Assembly (NCBI RefSeq): GCF_001509475.1
Contig: NZ_LLZG01000369.1
Location: 1-53,362 of the forward strand
Source of the DNA: Streptomyces regalis
GTDB lineage: Bacteria > Actinomycetota > Actinomycetes > Streptomycetales > Streptomycetaceae
Reading direction: 5' to 3'
DNA length: 53,362 bases
This document shows, one piece after another, positions 26,876 to 35,568 of this stretch. The first letter of the stretch is position 1; each line of letters starts with the position of its first letter. Under the pieces are notes generated by a model. It searched no databases. It saw only the letters and a list, made by a program, of their open reading frames with translations, and was not told the origin of the DNA. Made by a program: the position numbers and the translations under genes.

Positions 26876-28173
26876 TCACCCGTACGGTCAAGGTCCAGCT
26901 GATGGCCTTCGCCACCATGACCGCTGTAGGGGTGTCGTATGTCGGCGCCGAGTACACGGGGCTGGTGGACGAGGTCCTGGACCGCGGCTACACAGTCCGC
27001 GCGGACTTCGCCGACTCCGGGGGCATCTTCCCCGGCGCCGAGGTGACGTACCGCGGTGTGCCGGTGGGCAAGGTGGGCGGGCTGCACCTGACGGGCTCCG
27101 GGTCGGGGTCCGGGTCCGGGCCCGGCGGAGTTTCGGTCGCCCTGGACATCGAGGACGGGGCGCCGCACATCCCGGCGAACACCGTTGCCGTGGTCGCGAA
27201 CCGTTCGGCGGTGGGCGAGCAGTACATCGACCTGCAACCCCGCGCGTCCCACGGCCCGTACCTGCTCGAAGGCAGCAGCATCCCGCGCCGGAACACCCGC
27301 GTCCCGCTGCCGACGACCGACCTGGTCCTCAGCCTGGACCGACTGGTGAACTCGGTCGGCAAGGACGACCTGCGGATCACCGTCGACGAGCTGGGCGAGG
27401 CCTTCGCCGGAACCGGCCCCAACCTGAGCCGCCTGGTGGACTCGGGCAACGAGCTGGTCAAGTCGGCATCGGACGCCCTGCCGGAGACGATCGCGTTGAT
27501 CGAGGACTCGAGGAAGGTCCTGAAGACGCAGGCGGACCAGGGCTCGTCGATCAAGTCGTTCGCGAGTGATCTCGCAGCGCTCACGGCCCAGTTGAAGGCG
27601 AGCGACAGCGACCTGCGCAAGCTGATCGGCAACGCGAGGCCGGCCGCACAGGAGGTCAACTCGCTGCTGAGGTCGGTCGACCCGGAGCTGTCGGTCCTGC
27701 TGGCCAACCTGATCAGCGGCGGCCAGGTAACGGTGGCGAGACTGCCCGGCGTGGAGCAGGCGCTGGTCACCTTCCCGGCGATGGTGGCGGGCAGCTACAC
27801 GGTGCTCCCGGGCGACGGCACCACGCACTTCGGCCTGGTCGTGAACGCCGACGATCCCCCGGCCTGCACCCAGGGCTACGGCACGGCACGCCGCGACCCG
27901 GCCGACACGAGCACACGCGAGGCGAACACCGGGGCCCGCTGCACGCTGCCGCGCGGGAGCGAGTCGTCGGTGCGGGGCGCGCAGAACGCCCCGGGTGCGT
28001 CGCGCTCGTACGGCGGCGCGAACCAGGCGGCGTACGTCACCCCGTACGACCCGGAGTCCGGCACCACCACCGGCCCGGACGGAAGGAACGTCGAGATCGG
28101 CTCGACGGGCGGCCAGCGGGCCGTGTTCGGAAAGGAGTCGTGGCAATGGCTGCTCGTTGGCCCGATGGCATGA
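26872..28173 (+). CDS. mceF: MceF-type substrate-binding protein
   Basis: The 433-residue protein has an N-terminal hydrophobic segment (VQLMAFATMTAVGVSYVGAEY) and an MCE domain (about 38-125; FPGAEVTYRGVPVGKVGGL, SAVGEQYIDLQP). The domain is interrupted by a short Gly/Ser run (GSGSGSGSGPGG) encoded by 6-bp repeats near 27098-27124. It has a helical region and a C-terminal segment with two Cys (PPACTQGYG, GARCTLPRG). GTG 26872 overlaps the MceE stop by 4 bp. Its 3' end overlaps the next gene by 28 bp. Confidence 0.92.
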   Translation: MITRTVKVQLMAFATMTAVGVSYVGAEYTGLVDEVLDRGYTVRADFADSGGIFPGAEVTYRGVPVGKVGGLHLTGSGSGSGSGPGGVSVALDIEDGAPHIPANTVAVVANRSAVGEQYIDLQPRASHGPYLLEGSSIPRRNTRVPLPTTDLVLSLDRLVNSVGKDDLRITVDELGEAFAGTGPNLSRLVDSGNELVKSASDALPETIALIEDSRKVLKTQADQGSSIKSFASDLAALTAQLKASDSDLRKLIGNARPAAQEVNSLLRSVDPELSVLLANLISGGQVTVARLPGVEQALVTFPAMVAGSYTVLPGDGTTHFGLVVNADDPPACTQGYGTARRDPADTSTREANTGARCTLPRGSESSVRGAQNAPGASRSYGGANQAAYVTPYDPESGTTTGPDGRNVEIGSTGGQRAVFGKESWQWLLVGPMA

Positions 28174-28658
28174 GACTGATGCGGTCCAGGGCGATGCGGG
28201 CGGGACTCGTCGTGGCGACAGTCCTCACCACCGCACTCAGCATCTGGCTGGCCCTCGGCCTCCACGCCCAGCGCGAGGCGGACCAGCGCCGCCAGGACAT
28301 CCTGTCCGCGGCCCGCCAGTCGGCACTGAACTTCACCTCCCTCGACTACCGGCACTACAGCCGCGACAGCGCGAACGTCCTGGCAGGCGCCACCGGCGAC
28401 TTCAAGAAGCAGTTCGCTGCACAGACGGCCCAGTTGACGGAGCTGGTGGCCCAGAACAAGTCGGTCTCGGAAGGCCAGGTCCTGGAGGCCGGCATCGTCC
28501 GCTCGGGCGAGGACTCGGCCCGCGTGCTGGTGGTCGCCGACAGCAAGGTGACCAACACGGCGGTGCCCCAGGGCGAGGCACGCACCTACCGGCTCCAGCT
28601 GGACCTGGTGCAGCGGGACGGCCGCTGGCTGACGTCGGACGTCGAGTTCGTCGGCTGA
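28146..28658 (+). CDS. Mce-associated membrane protein 1
   Basis: The 170-residue protein has one N-terminal membrane helix (AGLVVATVLTTALSIWLALGL) and an extracytoplasmic NTF2-like domain with the Mce-associated signature LNFTSLDYRHYSRD ... LAGATGDFKKQF. In actinobacteria such proteins follow mceF and stabilise or assist the Mce complex. ATG 28146 was chosen because AAAGGAG sits at suitable spacing. An in-frame GTG at 28140 is possible. It overlaps mceF by 28 bp. Confidence 0.85.
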   Translation: MAARWPDGMRLMRSRAMRAGLVVATVLTTALSIWLALGLHAQREADQRRQDILSAARQSALNFTSLDYRHYSRDSANVLAGATGDFKKQFAAQTAQLTELVAQNKSVSEGQVLEAGIVRSGEDSARVLVVADSKVTNTAVPQGEARTYRLQLDLVQRDGRWLTSDVEFVG

Positions 28659-28685
28659 CGGACGGCACGAGTGAGGAGTACGACC

Positions 28686-29426
28686 ATGACGAAGACGACC
28701 ACCGGCCGCGCCCCCGTTTCCACCACCCGGCGCAGCATGACCGCGGCAGCCCGCGCAGCGGCCAAGCGAGCGGAGCGCGGCCACCGCGAGCAGGACCCGG
28801 AATCCACCGTCGCCGGGCGCACCGTACTCATCGACGCCCCGAAGAACGGCTGGGAGGACCCGCCCGAGCCGTCCCTGGAGTCGTTCGAGGAGGACGCGCC
28901 TCCGGAGAACGGGGGCCGGCCCCGTGTACGCCGACTGCTCATCGCGGTCCTCGGCCTCCTGCTCGTGGCCGGCCTGGTCGCCGTCGCCGTACTGGGTTGG
29001 CAGTACCAGGACGGACGTCAGGCGGAGAGCGCACGGGCCGAGGCGGTCGCGGCCGCCCGCACGGCGGCGCCGGCCGTCCTGTCGTACGACTACCGCCACC
29101 TGGACCAGGACTTCGCCCGCGCCCGCACCCACCTGACCGGCGACTTCCGCGACGAGTACGAGAAGACCACGAAGACGGTGGTCGGCCCGACGGCCACGAA
29201 GTACCGGGGCGTGGTGAAGGCAACGATCGCCGCCCCCGCCTCCGGCGGATCCCCGGCGGCTTCCGTCGTCTCGGCCTCCCCGGACGAGGTCGTGGTCCTG
29301 CTCTTCGTCAACCAGGTCACGGAGAGCACGCAGGTGTCAGGGTCCCGCGTGGACCTGAACCGGGTGCGGATGACGCTGACGCGGACGGACGACGGCTGGA
29401 AGGTGAGCGCGGTGGACGCACTCTGA
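28686..29426 (+). CDS. Mce-associated membrane protein 2
   Basis: The 246-residue protein has a long charged cytosolic leader (about 1-80, Arg/Ala- then Pro/Glu-rich), a membrane helix (LLIAVLGLLLVAGLVAVAVLGW) and an external domain. That domain carries SYDYRHLDQDFARARTHLTGDFRDEY, the same motif as in the preceding gene (DYRH ... GDF). The two are paralogues and close the mce operon. ATG 28686 follows GAGTGAGGAG. The gap to the preceding gene is 27 bp. Confidence 0.85.
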   Translation: MTKTTTGRAPVSTTRRSMTAAARAAAKRAERGHREQDPESTVAGRTVLIDAPKNGWEDPPEPSLESFEEDAPPENGGRPRVRRLLIAVLGLLLVAGLVAVAVLGWQYQDGRQAESARAEAVAAARTAAPAVLSYDYRHLDQDFARARTHLTGDFRDEYEKTTKTVVGPTATKYRGVVKATIAAPASGGSPAASVVSASPDEVVVLLFVNQVTESTQVSGSRVDLNRVRMTLTRTDDGWKVSAVDAL

Positions 29427-29448
29427 CGGCCATAGCGGATCCCGCCCG

Positions 29449-29488
29449 ATCCCGGCGAATCCCGGCGAATCCCGGCGAATCCCGGCAG
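29449..29488. repeat. Four tandem 10-bp repeats
   Basis: The unit ATCCCGGCGA occurs three times perfectly and a fourth time as ATCCCGGCAG. It sits in the 66-bp gap between the converging mce operon and the DUF429 gene. A looser copy (ATCCCGCCCG) precedes it. The repeat probably arose by slippage. A terminator role is possible but no strong hairpin forms. Confidence 0.8.
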
Positions 29489-29492
29489 ATCG

Positions 29493-30170
29493 TCAGTACC
29501 GGATCTCGATGACGCGCCCTTCCGCATCCATCTCAGGGAGCTCCGGAATCCGGCCCGCGACACCTAGCGCGATCCGGTGTGCCGACCAAGCCGCCGCAGC
29601 GGCGTCGAGTACGTCGTCCACGGCAATGCGATCCGCTTCGCCGAGCTCGTCCGGCAGCACGAGCCCGGCTGCAGCCAGCAGCCGGCGGCGCAGGTTCTGG
29701 CCACGCCAGGTCTTCTTGGGGTAGTCCAGCGGCACACCGCCGGCGAGCGCGCTGAAGGACACCTCGGGATGCACCTCGTGGATCCGGTGGTCGGCGAGCC
29801 AACACGCCCGAGCCTCCAGAAGCTTCGGAGCCAGCGCCCACGCCTGTCGGCTCAGCCGGCCGCCGGCGAGCTCATGGCATCGCTCCGAGGCCGCCACGTA
29901 GTCCGGCTCCAGCCACGCCGGCCGCGGTGCCATGAGGAAAACACTGCTGCGCCGCACCCGTAGCAGCACCCTCGCCTCGAGATCCGCGGCCCGCCAGCCC
30001 TTCTCGACCAGGCCCAGCGGCATGTCCACCGCGATCGCCTCCACCCCGGCGGCACGCTCGACCAACGCATCGAGCCGGACGTCGACCAGGCTGCCCGCGT
30101 ACGCGCCGTCCGTGAGCCTGATCCCTGCCCACCCCTGCTTGCCACAGGCATCGATCCCCAGGACATCCAT
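29493..30170 (-). CDS. DUF429 family protein
   Basis: The 225-residue protein starts MDVLGIDACGKQGWAGIRL, the hallmark N-terminus of DUF429 proteins, which have an RNase-H-like fold with an acidic residue after GID. AVDMPLGL and EVHPEVSFSALAGG are further conserved segments. The activity of the family is not established, and a nuclease-like role is only suggested by fold. ATG 30170 has GAGGCGGC just upstream. An in-frame start 21 bp earlier is less likely. Confidence 0.85.
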   Translation of the reverse strand: MDVLGIDACGKQGWAGIRLTDGAYAGSLVDVRLDALVERAAGVEAIAVDMPLGLVEKGWRAADLEARVLLRVRRSSVFLMAPRPAWLEPDYVAASERCHELAGGRLSRQAWALAPKLLEARACWLADHRIHEVHPEVSFSALAGGVPLDYPKKTWRGQNLRRRLLAAAGLVLPDELGEADRIAVDDVLDAAAAAWSAHRIALGVAGRIPELPEMDAEGRVIEIRY

Positions 30171-30263
30171 GCCGCCTCGCCTCTCACGCAAGATCGGAGT
30201 GGAAGCTCATCGTAAGCAGAGGCGGCCATGTCGTCACCGGCCGCAGGCCGTCCCAACAGACCG

Positions 30264-31555
30264 TCAGGAACTCGGCTTGTCAGCCGAGGCAGATTCCTTA
30301 CCGGACTCGGCGGGTTGCTGCGTGAAGACCACGAGATGCCAGGTGCCCTTCTCCCGCGTCACGGTGAAGGTGTCCCGCATGGCCTTTCCTGCCTTGTCCT
30401 CGGCCATGAGGCGGGCCGAGCCGGTGTCCGGGCCCATGTCGTGCTCGACCTGCACGTCCTTGATCTTCCACCCCCGCCCGCCCCGGTCCGCGAGGATCTG
30501 CTCGGCCTCGTCCCTGGACCACTGCTCGTCCTTCACGCCCCCGACTTCGATCAGCCCAGCCGGATGCGACGGCCAGAGCGGCCGGCACAGCCAGAAGTTG
30601 TCGACGCTCCACAGCGCACTCCTATACGTCAGGTAGGGCGTGCCCCGGTACTTCTTCGTGACGATCATCGTGTGGTCGATGTTGTTGTCACGGCCCCAGT
30701 CGGCCTGGAGGACGTCCGCACGCCTTGGCCATCCAGCTGGTGGTCCACGTCGTCGGTCCGTAGAACCAGTACTTGTTGCTGGGCCGCTGGATGATTGCGC
30801 CGCCCTTGGGGCCCCAGCCGCCGTTGTGGTGGTTCCAGTACTTGTCCGCGTAGGCAACCATCCTGCCGTAGCTAGCTGCTCCTGACCTCTGGCTTGTCGC
30901 CGGAGTCGTCGCTGCTGCCGGGAAGCGGAGCGGTGCCGGAGGCGGCGTCCTTGCTTACCTCGTCCTCTTCCGCCTTACCGCCCCCGTCATCGGTGCCGTC
31001 AGTGGCGTCCACGTCGGACACCTGCGTGGTCGGCGTCGGACCGCCGTCCGTGTCGGCCTTGTCGGACGACAGCAGCCAGGCGCCGTCGGAGCCTTGGGTG
31101 AACTTCACGGTGTGCGGGACGGACAGTTCCTCGTACTCCGGGGCGCCGTCCGCGACCTCCTGCGGCGTGAACGGGAGGTAGAGGCGGGTGCGCTCGGTGA
31201 GCCGGAGCGTTGCCGACTGGCCGGTGACGGAGGTGTCGGTCACCTCCACGTCGACCTGCGCCTTCGTGTAGCCGCCGTCGACGTCCTTGTACCGCTTGCC
31301 CTTCTCCACCAGTGCGGCGAGATCATCCTGCACCTGCGCGGTCATGGAGCGCGTGGCCCGGACGCGGGCGGTCGCGGCTCTGGCCGTCGGACGAGTCGTC
31401 GTCAGCATGTCGGCCCGCTGCTGCAGATAGCCTTCGGCGAGCTGAGTGAGAGCGGCGGCGTCGGCGTCCGCCGGGGTGCCGGTGAGCACAAGCATCGCCG
31501 CTGCGGCTGAGGCCGAGGTTCCGGCGAGGACACGTCTGTGATGCGCAGTGCGCAT
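30264..31555 (-). pseudogene. Broken secreted amidase_6-type protein
   Basis: The N-terminal part (ATG 31555 to stop 30872, 227 aa) has a signal peptide (LAGTSASAAAAMLVLTGTPADA) and the usual mixed alpha/beta stalk. The stop is caused by a 4-bp duplication, AGCT AGCT, at about 30871-30880. Removing one copy restores SSYGRMVAYADKYWNHHN, the entry to the amidase domain. That frame continues to about 30715, then a second frame change leads to ADVLQADWGRDNNIDHTMIV and the C-terminal residues to 30264. The catalytic segment expected between them (DCTNFVSQ-type Cys) is missing. Three reading frames are therefore needed. It was probably once a wall-associated peptidase. Confidence 0.8.
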
Positions 31556-32223
31556 GAAACCCCCTTGATCACGGCTGACTGGTCGGGTCAACCCGCAGAT
31601 CAAGAGAGCCCATTCGAACATCGCGTTCCGAGTGGCGCATTCCTGATCCCGGAATGTCCGATTCCTGCAGGCTCCCTTGTCCGCGCCCTCCTACAGGCGC
31701 AGGCCCTGCGGTGGCACAGGAGCCAGGAGGGGCGGCCGGTCGCGCGTAGCCGTGGATTCCGTCGCTGGAGTCGCTGTCCGACGTGCGCCGGTCGGCTCGC
31801 CGGGCGGACCGGGGTTGCAGTATCAGAGCTGTGGGTGATGAGGGCGTGCAGTCTGCTGGGACCCCTCCCGGACACCGCTGCCTAAGCTCCGTCCATGGCT
31901 GCTCCACACAGGTCAGCGTCGTCGCCTTGCGCTCCGATGGAGGTGCGGCGTTTGAGGGGCACCCGCTGGACTTCGACGGCCTGCGTAGCGCCGCGGTCGT
32001 AGGTGTCCACCGCGCCGAAGGCGGGAAGGACGTTCTCGCCGCACAAGGGATCCACGTGAGCACCGCACGGAACAGTTCGGCGATGGCCGACAGCGCGCGC
32101 CCGCATCTCCTTGCCGGTGTGGGCGATCAAGGCAGCCCTTGTCTGCAGAGACGTGCCCCTCCGCGATCATCCAATTTGTCATCATTGCGATGCACGCCAC
32201 CCCAACGGGGGGACTGTATAGCC
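31556..32223. other. 668-bp region without a confident gene
   Basis: Codon structure is weak and A/T content is somewhat higher than in neighbouring genes. On the minus strand between about 32150 and 32000, protein-like pieces (ALIAHTGKEMRARA, then LSAIAELFRAVL in another frame) occur side by side, which may be decayed coding sequence. No family is recognised. The region separates the amidase pseudogene from the small ORF and metalloprotease, and must hold the plus-strand promoter for the latter. Confidence 0.5.
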
Positions 32224-32352
32224 ATGTTCACCATTGAGATCGACGACGACCCTCTCACGGAGGTGAAGCGGCTCCCTGCCACACCGAGGACGGCAGCAAG
32301 ACCCAGTGGCCGACCCGTCAGTGACCGAGACTTCCCTCTTCGTGGAGCGTGA
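32224..32352 (+). CDS. Small ORF (42 aa) directly upstream of the metalloprotease
   Basis: Starts MFTIEIDDDPLTEVKRL and ends three bases before the ATG of the protease gene, a spacing that suggests coupled translation. The first half uses G/C-ending codons, but the second half (arginine- and proline-rich) does not. It could therefore be a real leader peptide or small partner, or a chance frame. No family is recognised. Confidence 0.35.
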   Translation: MFTIEIDDDPLTEVKRLPATPRTAARPSGRPVSDRDFPLRGA

Positions 32353-32355
32353 CTC

Positions 32356-34395
32356 ATGCAGGTATTTGCCCGGCGCGTGGAATGCAAGCACATAGTCTGG
32401 GCCGGACCGCTGGTCGACACAGCGGCGACGTTGAACGTCGCCGACGAGTTGCGCGGCCGTTCCTGTCCGACGTGTGGTGAGATCGTGCGCAAGGTCGACT
32501 TCGTGGCGATCAAGAACTCGACGTCGTCGACGTTCGACGAGCCACCCGCACCGCGCAACACCGAGAACCGGCTGAAGAACCCGTCGAACGCCGACGCCAA
32601 GAAGACCCGGCAGCGGTTGGCGGGGCTGGGCGCGGAGACCGGCGGCCTCGCCGCCGACCTCAAGGACGCCGCGCTCGGGCTGACCCCACCGCGGTGGCGC
32701 GGCGCCTTGGCGAAGATCCCCGTCGGCATCCTCCAGACATACGAGCCCAACGCGGAATGCATCAGGTTCAAGGACTCCGCGATGCCGGCGATCGTGTTCC
32801 ACCAGGGCCTCGCCGGTTATCTGTTCAAGATGAACAGGAGCATCTTCCCGCTGATCCGCATGGGCTCGCTGAGCAGGGACGCGATCAGCCGCTTCGTCGA
32901 GGACGAGAGGACCCGGTCAGCGCTGCGGGTGCAGGCAGTGGACACCGCACTCGAATTCCTCGGCGTCGGCGAGCCGAGGTCAAAGGTCCTCGTGGAGATC
33001 CCCATGATCGCGAGGGCCCTGGAGATGCCGCTGACCAGGACCATGTCGGCCTTCGTGCTGTGCCACGAGTACGGACACGCGGTCCTCAACCACGCCGACG
33101 AGCTCCGTTCCGTCGGCCGCGACTCGAAGTTCTACCTGCTGGAACGCTCCAGGGCGATGGAGTTCGAGGCCGACACCTGGGGCCAGGACGCGGTGATCGG
33201 CGCGTTCACCGGCGGGAAGAACCTTGAGCCGAGCCTGGCGATGCTGGACGACCTGTTCTCCGGCGGCGCGCCGGAGCTGAAGCACGACATCTCCCATGCC
33301 GCCCCGTGTGTGGCACTGCTGTACTTCGAGTTTCTCGACGTGATCGAGGAGCGGCTGGCCCGCCACGGCATCGATGTCGCCGCGCAGGACGCGCTCACAA
33401 GGCGTCGTGCCCGAATGGCCGGGAAGGCACCCGAGCGCTCGACCCACCCCTCCAACAAGGAGAGGTTCCAGGCGCTGTACGCCCACCTGTCGGAGCACGG
33501 GAACTTCACCACCCACACCTGGGTGGAGGGGTTCGAGGTGCTGCTCAACGAGATCAAGGACGACCTCGACCGGCTCATCGACAAGACCGGGGCGGTCGCG
33601 GGGAAGAGGCTGAGGCGCCGCTTCCAGTGGCCACGGAGCAAAGAGAAGAGCGAGTCGAGCTCATGGGCCGGCACCGTGACCCGCATTGATGACGACGATG
33701 ACACGCGCATCAAGCTGCAAGAGGCGTTCCAGAACGTGGAGGGGCAGGTACTGGAGCTCGACGAGGCCGAGCTCTGGCGCCGTTTCGAAGAGCAGAAGAA
33801 CAGGGCGGCAGCGCATTACCGGAACGAGGAGTACGCCGAGGCGGAGAGGATCTACACGCAGATACTCGACTCCGGCGAGACAACCGAGTCGGTGCCGCTG
33901 TACCCGATGCTCGGGGTGTGCCGCGAACAGCTCGGAGACGAGCAGGGCGCGATCGCGGCGTACCGCCGTTGCCTCGAGTTGGTGCCGGGCAGTGACTTCG
34001 CGGCCATGAGCGGCCTCTACCTCGGCCGGATCCTGTTGCACGACAAGCAAGATCCGAATGGCGCCGAGACCGCGCTCACCGCCGCGACCACGTCAAGCGT
34101 CCCGGACGTCCGTGCACAGGCGCTGTACTGGCTGGGCACCATCGCGCACGAGCGGCGTGATACCGAGGCGGCACTGCGGAGGTACCGGGACGTCTACGCA
34201 TTACGAGACAGCGAGCTCACCGCGTTCCCCAAGGTGATCCCGCTCGCGGCGCTCAACATCGGCGGCGTGCTGGAGGAACGCGGGCAGTTCGGCGAGGCGG
34301 CGAGGATGTTCGAGTACGCACGGGACCACCGCGCCATCGACCCGCAGAACCGCGCTGTCGCCGAGCAGCACCTTCGGGCGGTGCGGGGAAGGTAG
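32356..34395 (+). CDS. M48-like zinc metalloprotease with C-terminal TPR repeats
   Basis: The 679-residue protein has a short N-terminal domain with a CPTC pair (about 38-41). The peptidase domain has H237-E-Y-G-H241 and a downstream E269-F-E-A-D273, matching the HExxH ... ExxxD zinc site of M48-type peptidases. A basic linker (KRLRRRFQWPRSKEK, about 415) leads to tetratricopeptide repeats from about 480 to 675 (EEYAEAERIYTQIL, GDEQGAIAAYRRCLELVP). No membrane helix is obvious, unlike most M48 enzymes. It lies convergent with the membrane protein at 34442 beside the T7SS cluster. The TPRs suggest a protein partner. The substrate is unknown. Confidence 0.75.
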   Translation: MQVFARRVECKHIVWAGPLVDTAATLNVADELRGRSCPTCGEIVRKVDFVAIKNSTSSTFDEPPAPRNTENRLKNPSNADAKKTRQRLAGLGAETGGLAADLKDAALGLTPPRWRGALAKIPVGILQTYEPNAECIRFKDSAMPAIVFHQGLAGYLFKMNRSIFPLIRMGSLSRDAISRFVEDERTRSALRVQAVDTALEFLGVGEPRSKVLVEIPMIARALEMPLTRTMSAFVLCHEYGHAVLNHADELRSVGRDSKFYLLERSRAMEFEADTWGQDAVIGAFTGGKNLEPSLAMLDDLFSGGAPELKHDISHAAPCVALLYFEFLDVIEERLARHGIDVAAQDALTRRRARMAGKAPERSTHPSNKERFQALYAHLSEHGNFTTHTWVEGFEVLLNEIKDDLDRLIDKTGAVAGKRLRRRFQWPRSKEKSESSSWAGTVTRIDDDDDTRIKLQEAFQNVEGQVLELDEAELWRRFEEQKNRAAAHYRNEEYAEAERIYTQILDSGETTESVPLYPMLGVCREQLGDEQGAIAAYRRCLELVPGSDFAAMSGLYLGRILLHDKQDPNGAETALTAATTSSVPDVRAQALYWLGTIAHERRDTEAALRRYRDVYALRDSELTAFPKVIPLAALNIGGVLEERGQFGEAARMFEYARDHRAIDPQNRAVAEQHLRAVRGR

Positions 34396-34410
34396 CGTCG
34401 GCTCTCCCCT

Positions 34411-34448
34411 GTTCTCGCAGCGTCAGCTTGTTCTCGCAGCGTCAGCTT
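34411..34448. repeat. Perfect 19-bp tandem duplication at a convergent 3' end
   Basis: The unit GTTCTCGCAGCGTCAGCTT occurs at 34411-34429 and again at 34430-34448. The second copy contains the stop and last codons of the minus-strand membrane protein, so the first is a duplication of that 3' end. It lies in the 46-bp gap behind the protease gene. Confidence 0.85.
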
Positions 34449-35191
34449 TCGCGCTTCTTCTTGCCGTTCTCGACCGCCTTCACCCGGTTCTTCAGCAATG
34501 TCTCCAGCTCATCGGTCGGAAAGAGCATGTGCATACCGATCACCTCGTACATGCGGTTGCGGGTCTGGGCGTCGCCGATCTCGGCGGTCGCCGCCAGCGC
34601 CGCCTGCACCGCGCTGAACCGCCGCACACTCTCCTCCAGCCCACGGAGGTTCTCCGCCGCGCGGTTTCCGACGATGTTCGCCTGGCGGAACAGCAGACGT
34701 CCCGCGGCGGCCGGGATGACACCGGCCAGCGCCGTCACCGCGCCGACATCCAGGCCGGCGAAGTAGGTGAGGGCCCCGCCGACGAGTACGACCGAGAACC
34801 CCAGCAAGCCGGACCACAGCGATGCCTGCTGGTACGCGGAGTGGTGCTTGAGCGCGATCCGGTGGTGCTGGAGGTAGATCTCCGCCTCCTGCAGCGCGGT
34901 CCGCGAGATCGCTGTCATCCCCTCGGCCTGCACGACCTCCGGATCCGCTTCGATCCGGGCGGTCTTGCGCCGGGCGGACAGTCGGATCTCCTCATCGTCC
35001 ACATCATGGTGAACACGCGCGAACACCTGCTCCGCGTGCCCGGATTCCTCCCGAAGCCGCCGTGCCTGGGTCCGACCGACGAACACCACGCCCAGTACCG
35101 CCGCCAGGATCGCGAAAGCAGCGACGCCGAGAGTGACCGTGTCCTCTGTACCACCGACCTGAGAGAGTAACTCGAACTGCTGTCCTGTCAT
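34442..35191 (-). CDS. Three-helix membrane protein, TRADD-N-associated-membrane-domain-like
   Basis: The 249-residue protein has helix 1 at about 20-38, then a charged coiled segment (40-118). A tight hairpin of two membrane helices (about 125-145 and 148-166) is followed by a second helical segment (RAAENLRGLEESVRRFSAVQAAL ... TLLKNRVKAV). The order coil, paired helices, coil with YLQHHRIALKHHSAYQQASLW before the hairpin resembles the TRADD-N-associated membrane domain described for bacterial conflict proteins. This is resemblance by eye. ATG 35191 was chosen. It is last in a minus-strand run with the WXG100 genes and may be a membrane partner or effector. Confidence 0.6.
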   Translation of the reverse strand: MTGQQFELLSQVGGTEDTVTLGVAAFAILAAVLGVVFVGRTQARRLREESGHAEQVFARVHHDVDDEEIRLSARRKTARIEADPEVVQAEGMTAISRTALQEAEIYLQHHRIALKHHSAYQQASLWSGLLGFSVVLVGGALTYFAGLDVGAVTALAGVIPAAAGRLLFRQANIVGNRAAENLRGLEESVRRFSAVQAALAATAEIGDAQTRNRMYEVIGMHMLFPTDELETLLKNRVKAVENGKKKRES

Positions 35192-35271
35192 GGCCTTGTC
35201 TCTGTTCCGGTCGAAGCCAAGGTCGGGGTGGACACCTCCCGCGCGTGCCCACCCCAGCTCCCTGACCACCG

Positions 35272-35568
35272 CTAGTAGTTGGCGGCAGCCTTCCGGTCCG
35301 CCGCGCTGTACGCCGCGCTCGCCTCCCGGACGGCATTCGCGATGGAGTTCAGGGCCTGGTGGATCTCCCTGGCCTTGATGTCCCACTCGCGGTGAAGGCC
35401 GTCGGCCGCGGTCTTGGCCTCGCCCTCGAAGAAGGCCGCGATGTCCTTCATCCGCTGCTGGAGGGCTTCCAGGTCCGTGTCCAGCTTCTTGGCCTGGGCG
35501 GTGATGTCCCCTGCGGCCCTCTCAAGTTCCGCGTAAGTGACGAGCATTGTGCCGTTGTCTACTGCCAT
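35272..35568 (-). CDS. WXG100-family protein with YxxxD but no WxG
   Basis: The 98-residue protein is a two-helix hairpin typical of ESAT-6/CFP-10 proteins. The turn has W62-D-I rather than W-x-G. The C-terminus carries Y87-S-A-A-D91, the YxxxD/E export signal of T7SS substrates. Start ATG 35568. It lies 95 bp downstream of a second WXG100 gene that has the complementary features, so the two probably form the secreted heterodimer. Confidence 0.85.
   Translation of the reverse strand: MAVDNGTMLVTYAELERAAGDITAQAKKLDTDLEALQQRMKDIAAFFEGEAKTAADGLHREWDIKAREIHQALNSIANAVREASAAYSAADRKAAANY

Noticed and set aside
29449..29488. CRISPR-like array
   Set aside because: The repeats are 10 bp and directly adjacent, with no spacers. 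It is a simple tandem repeat.
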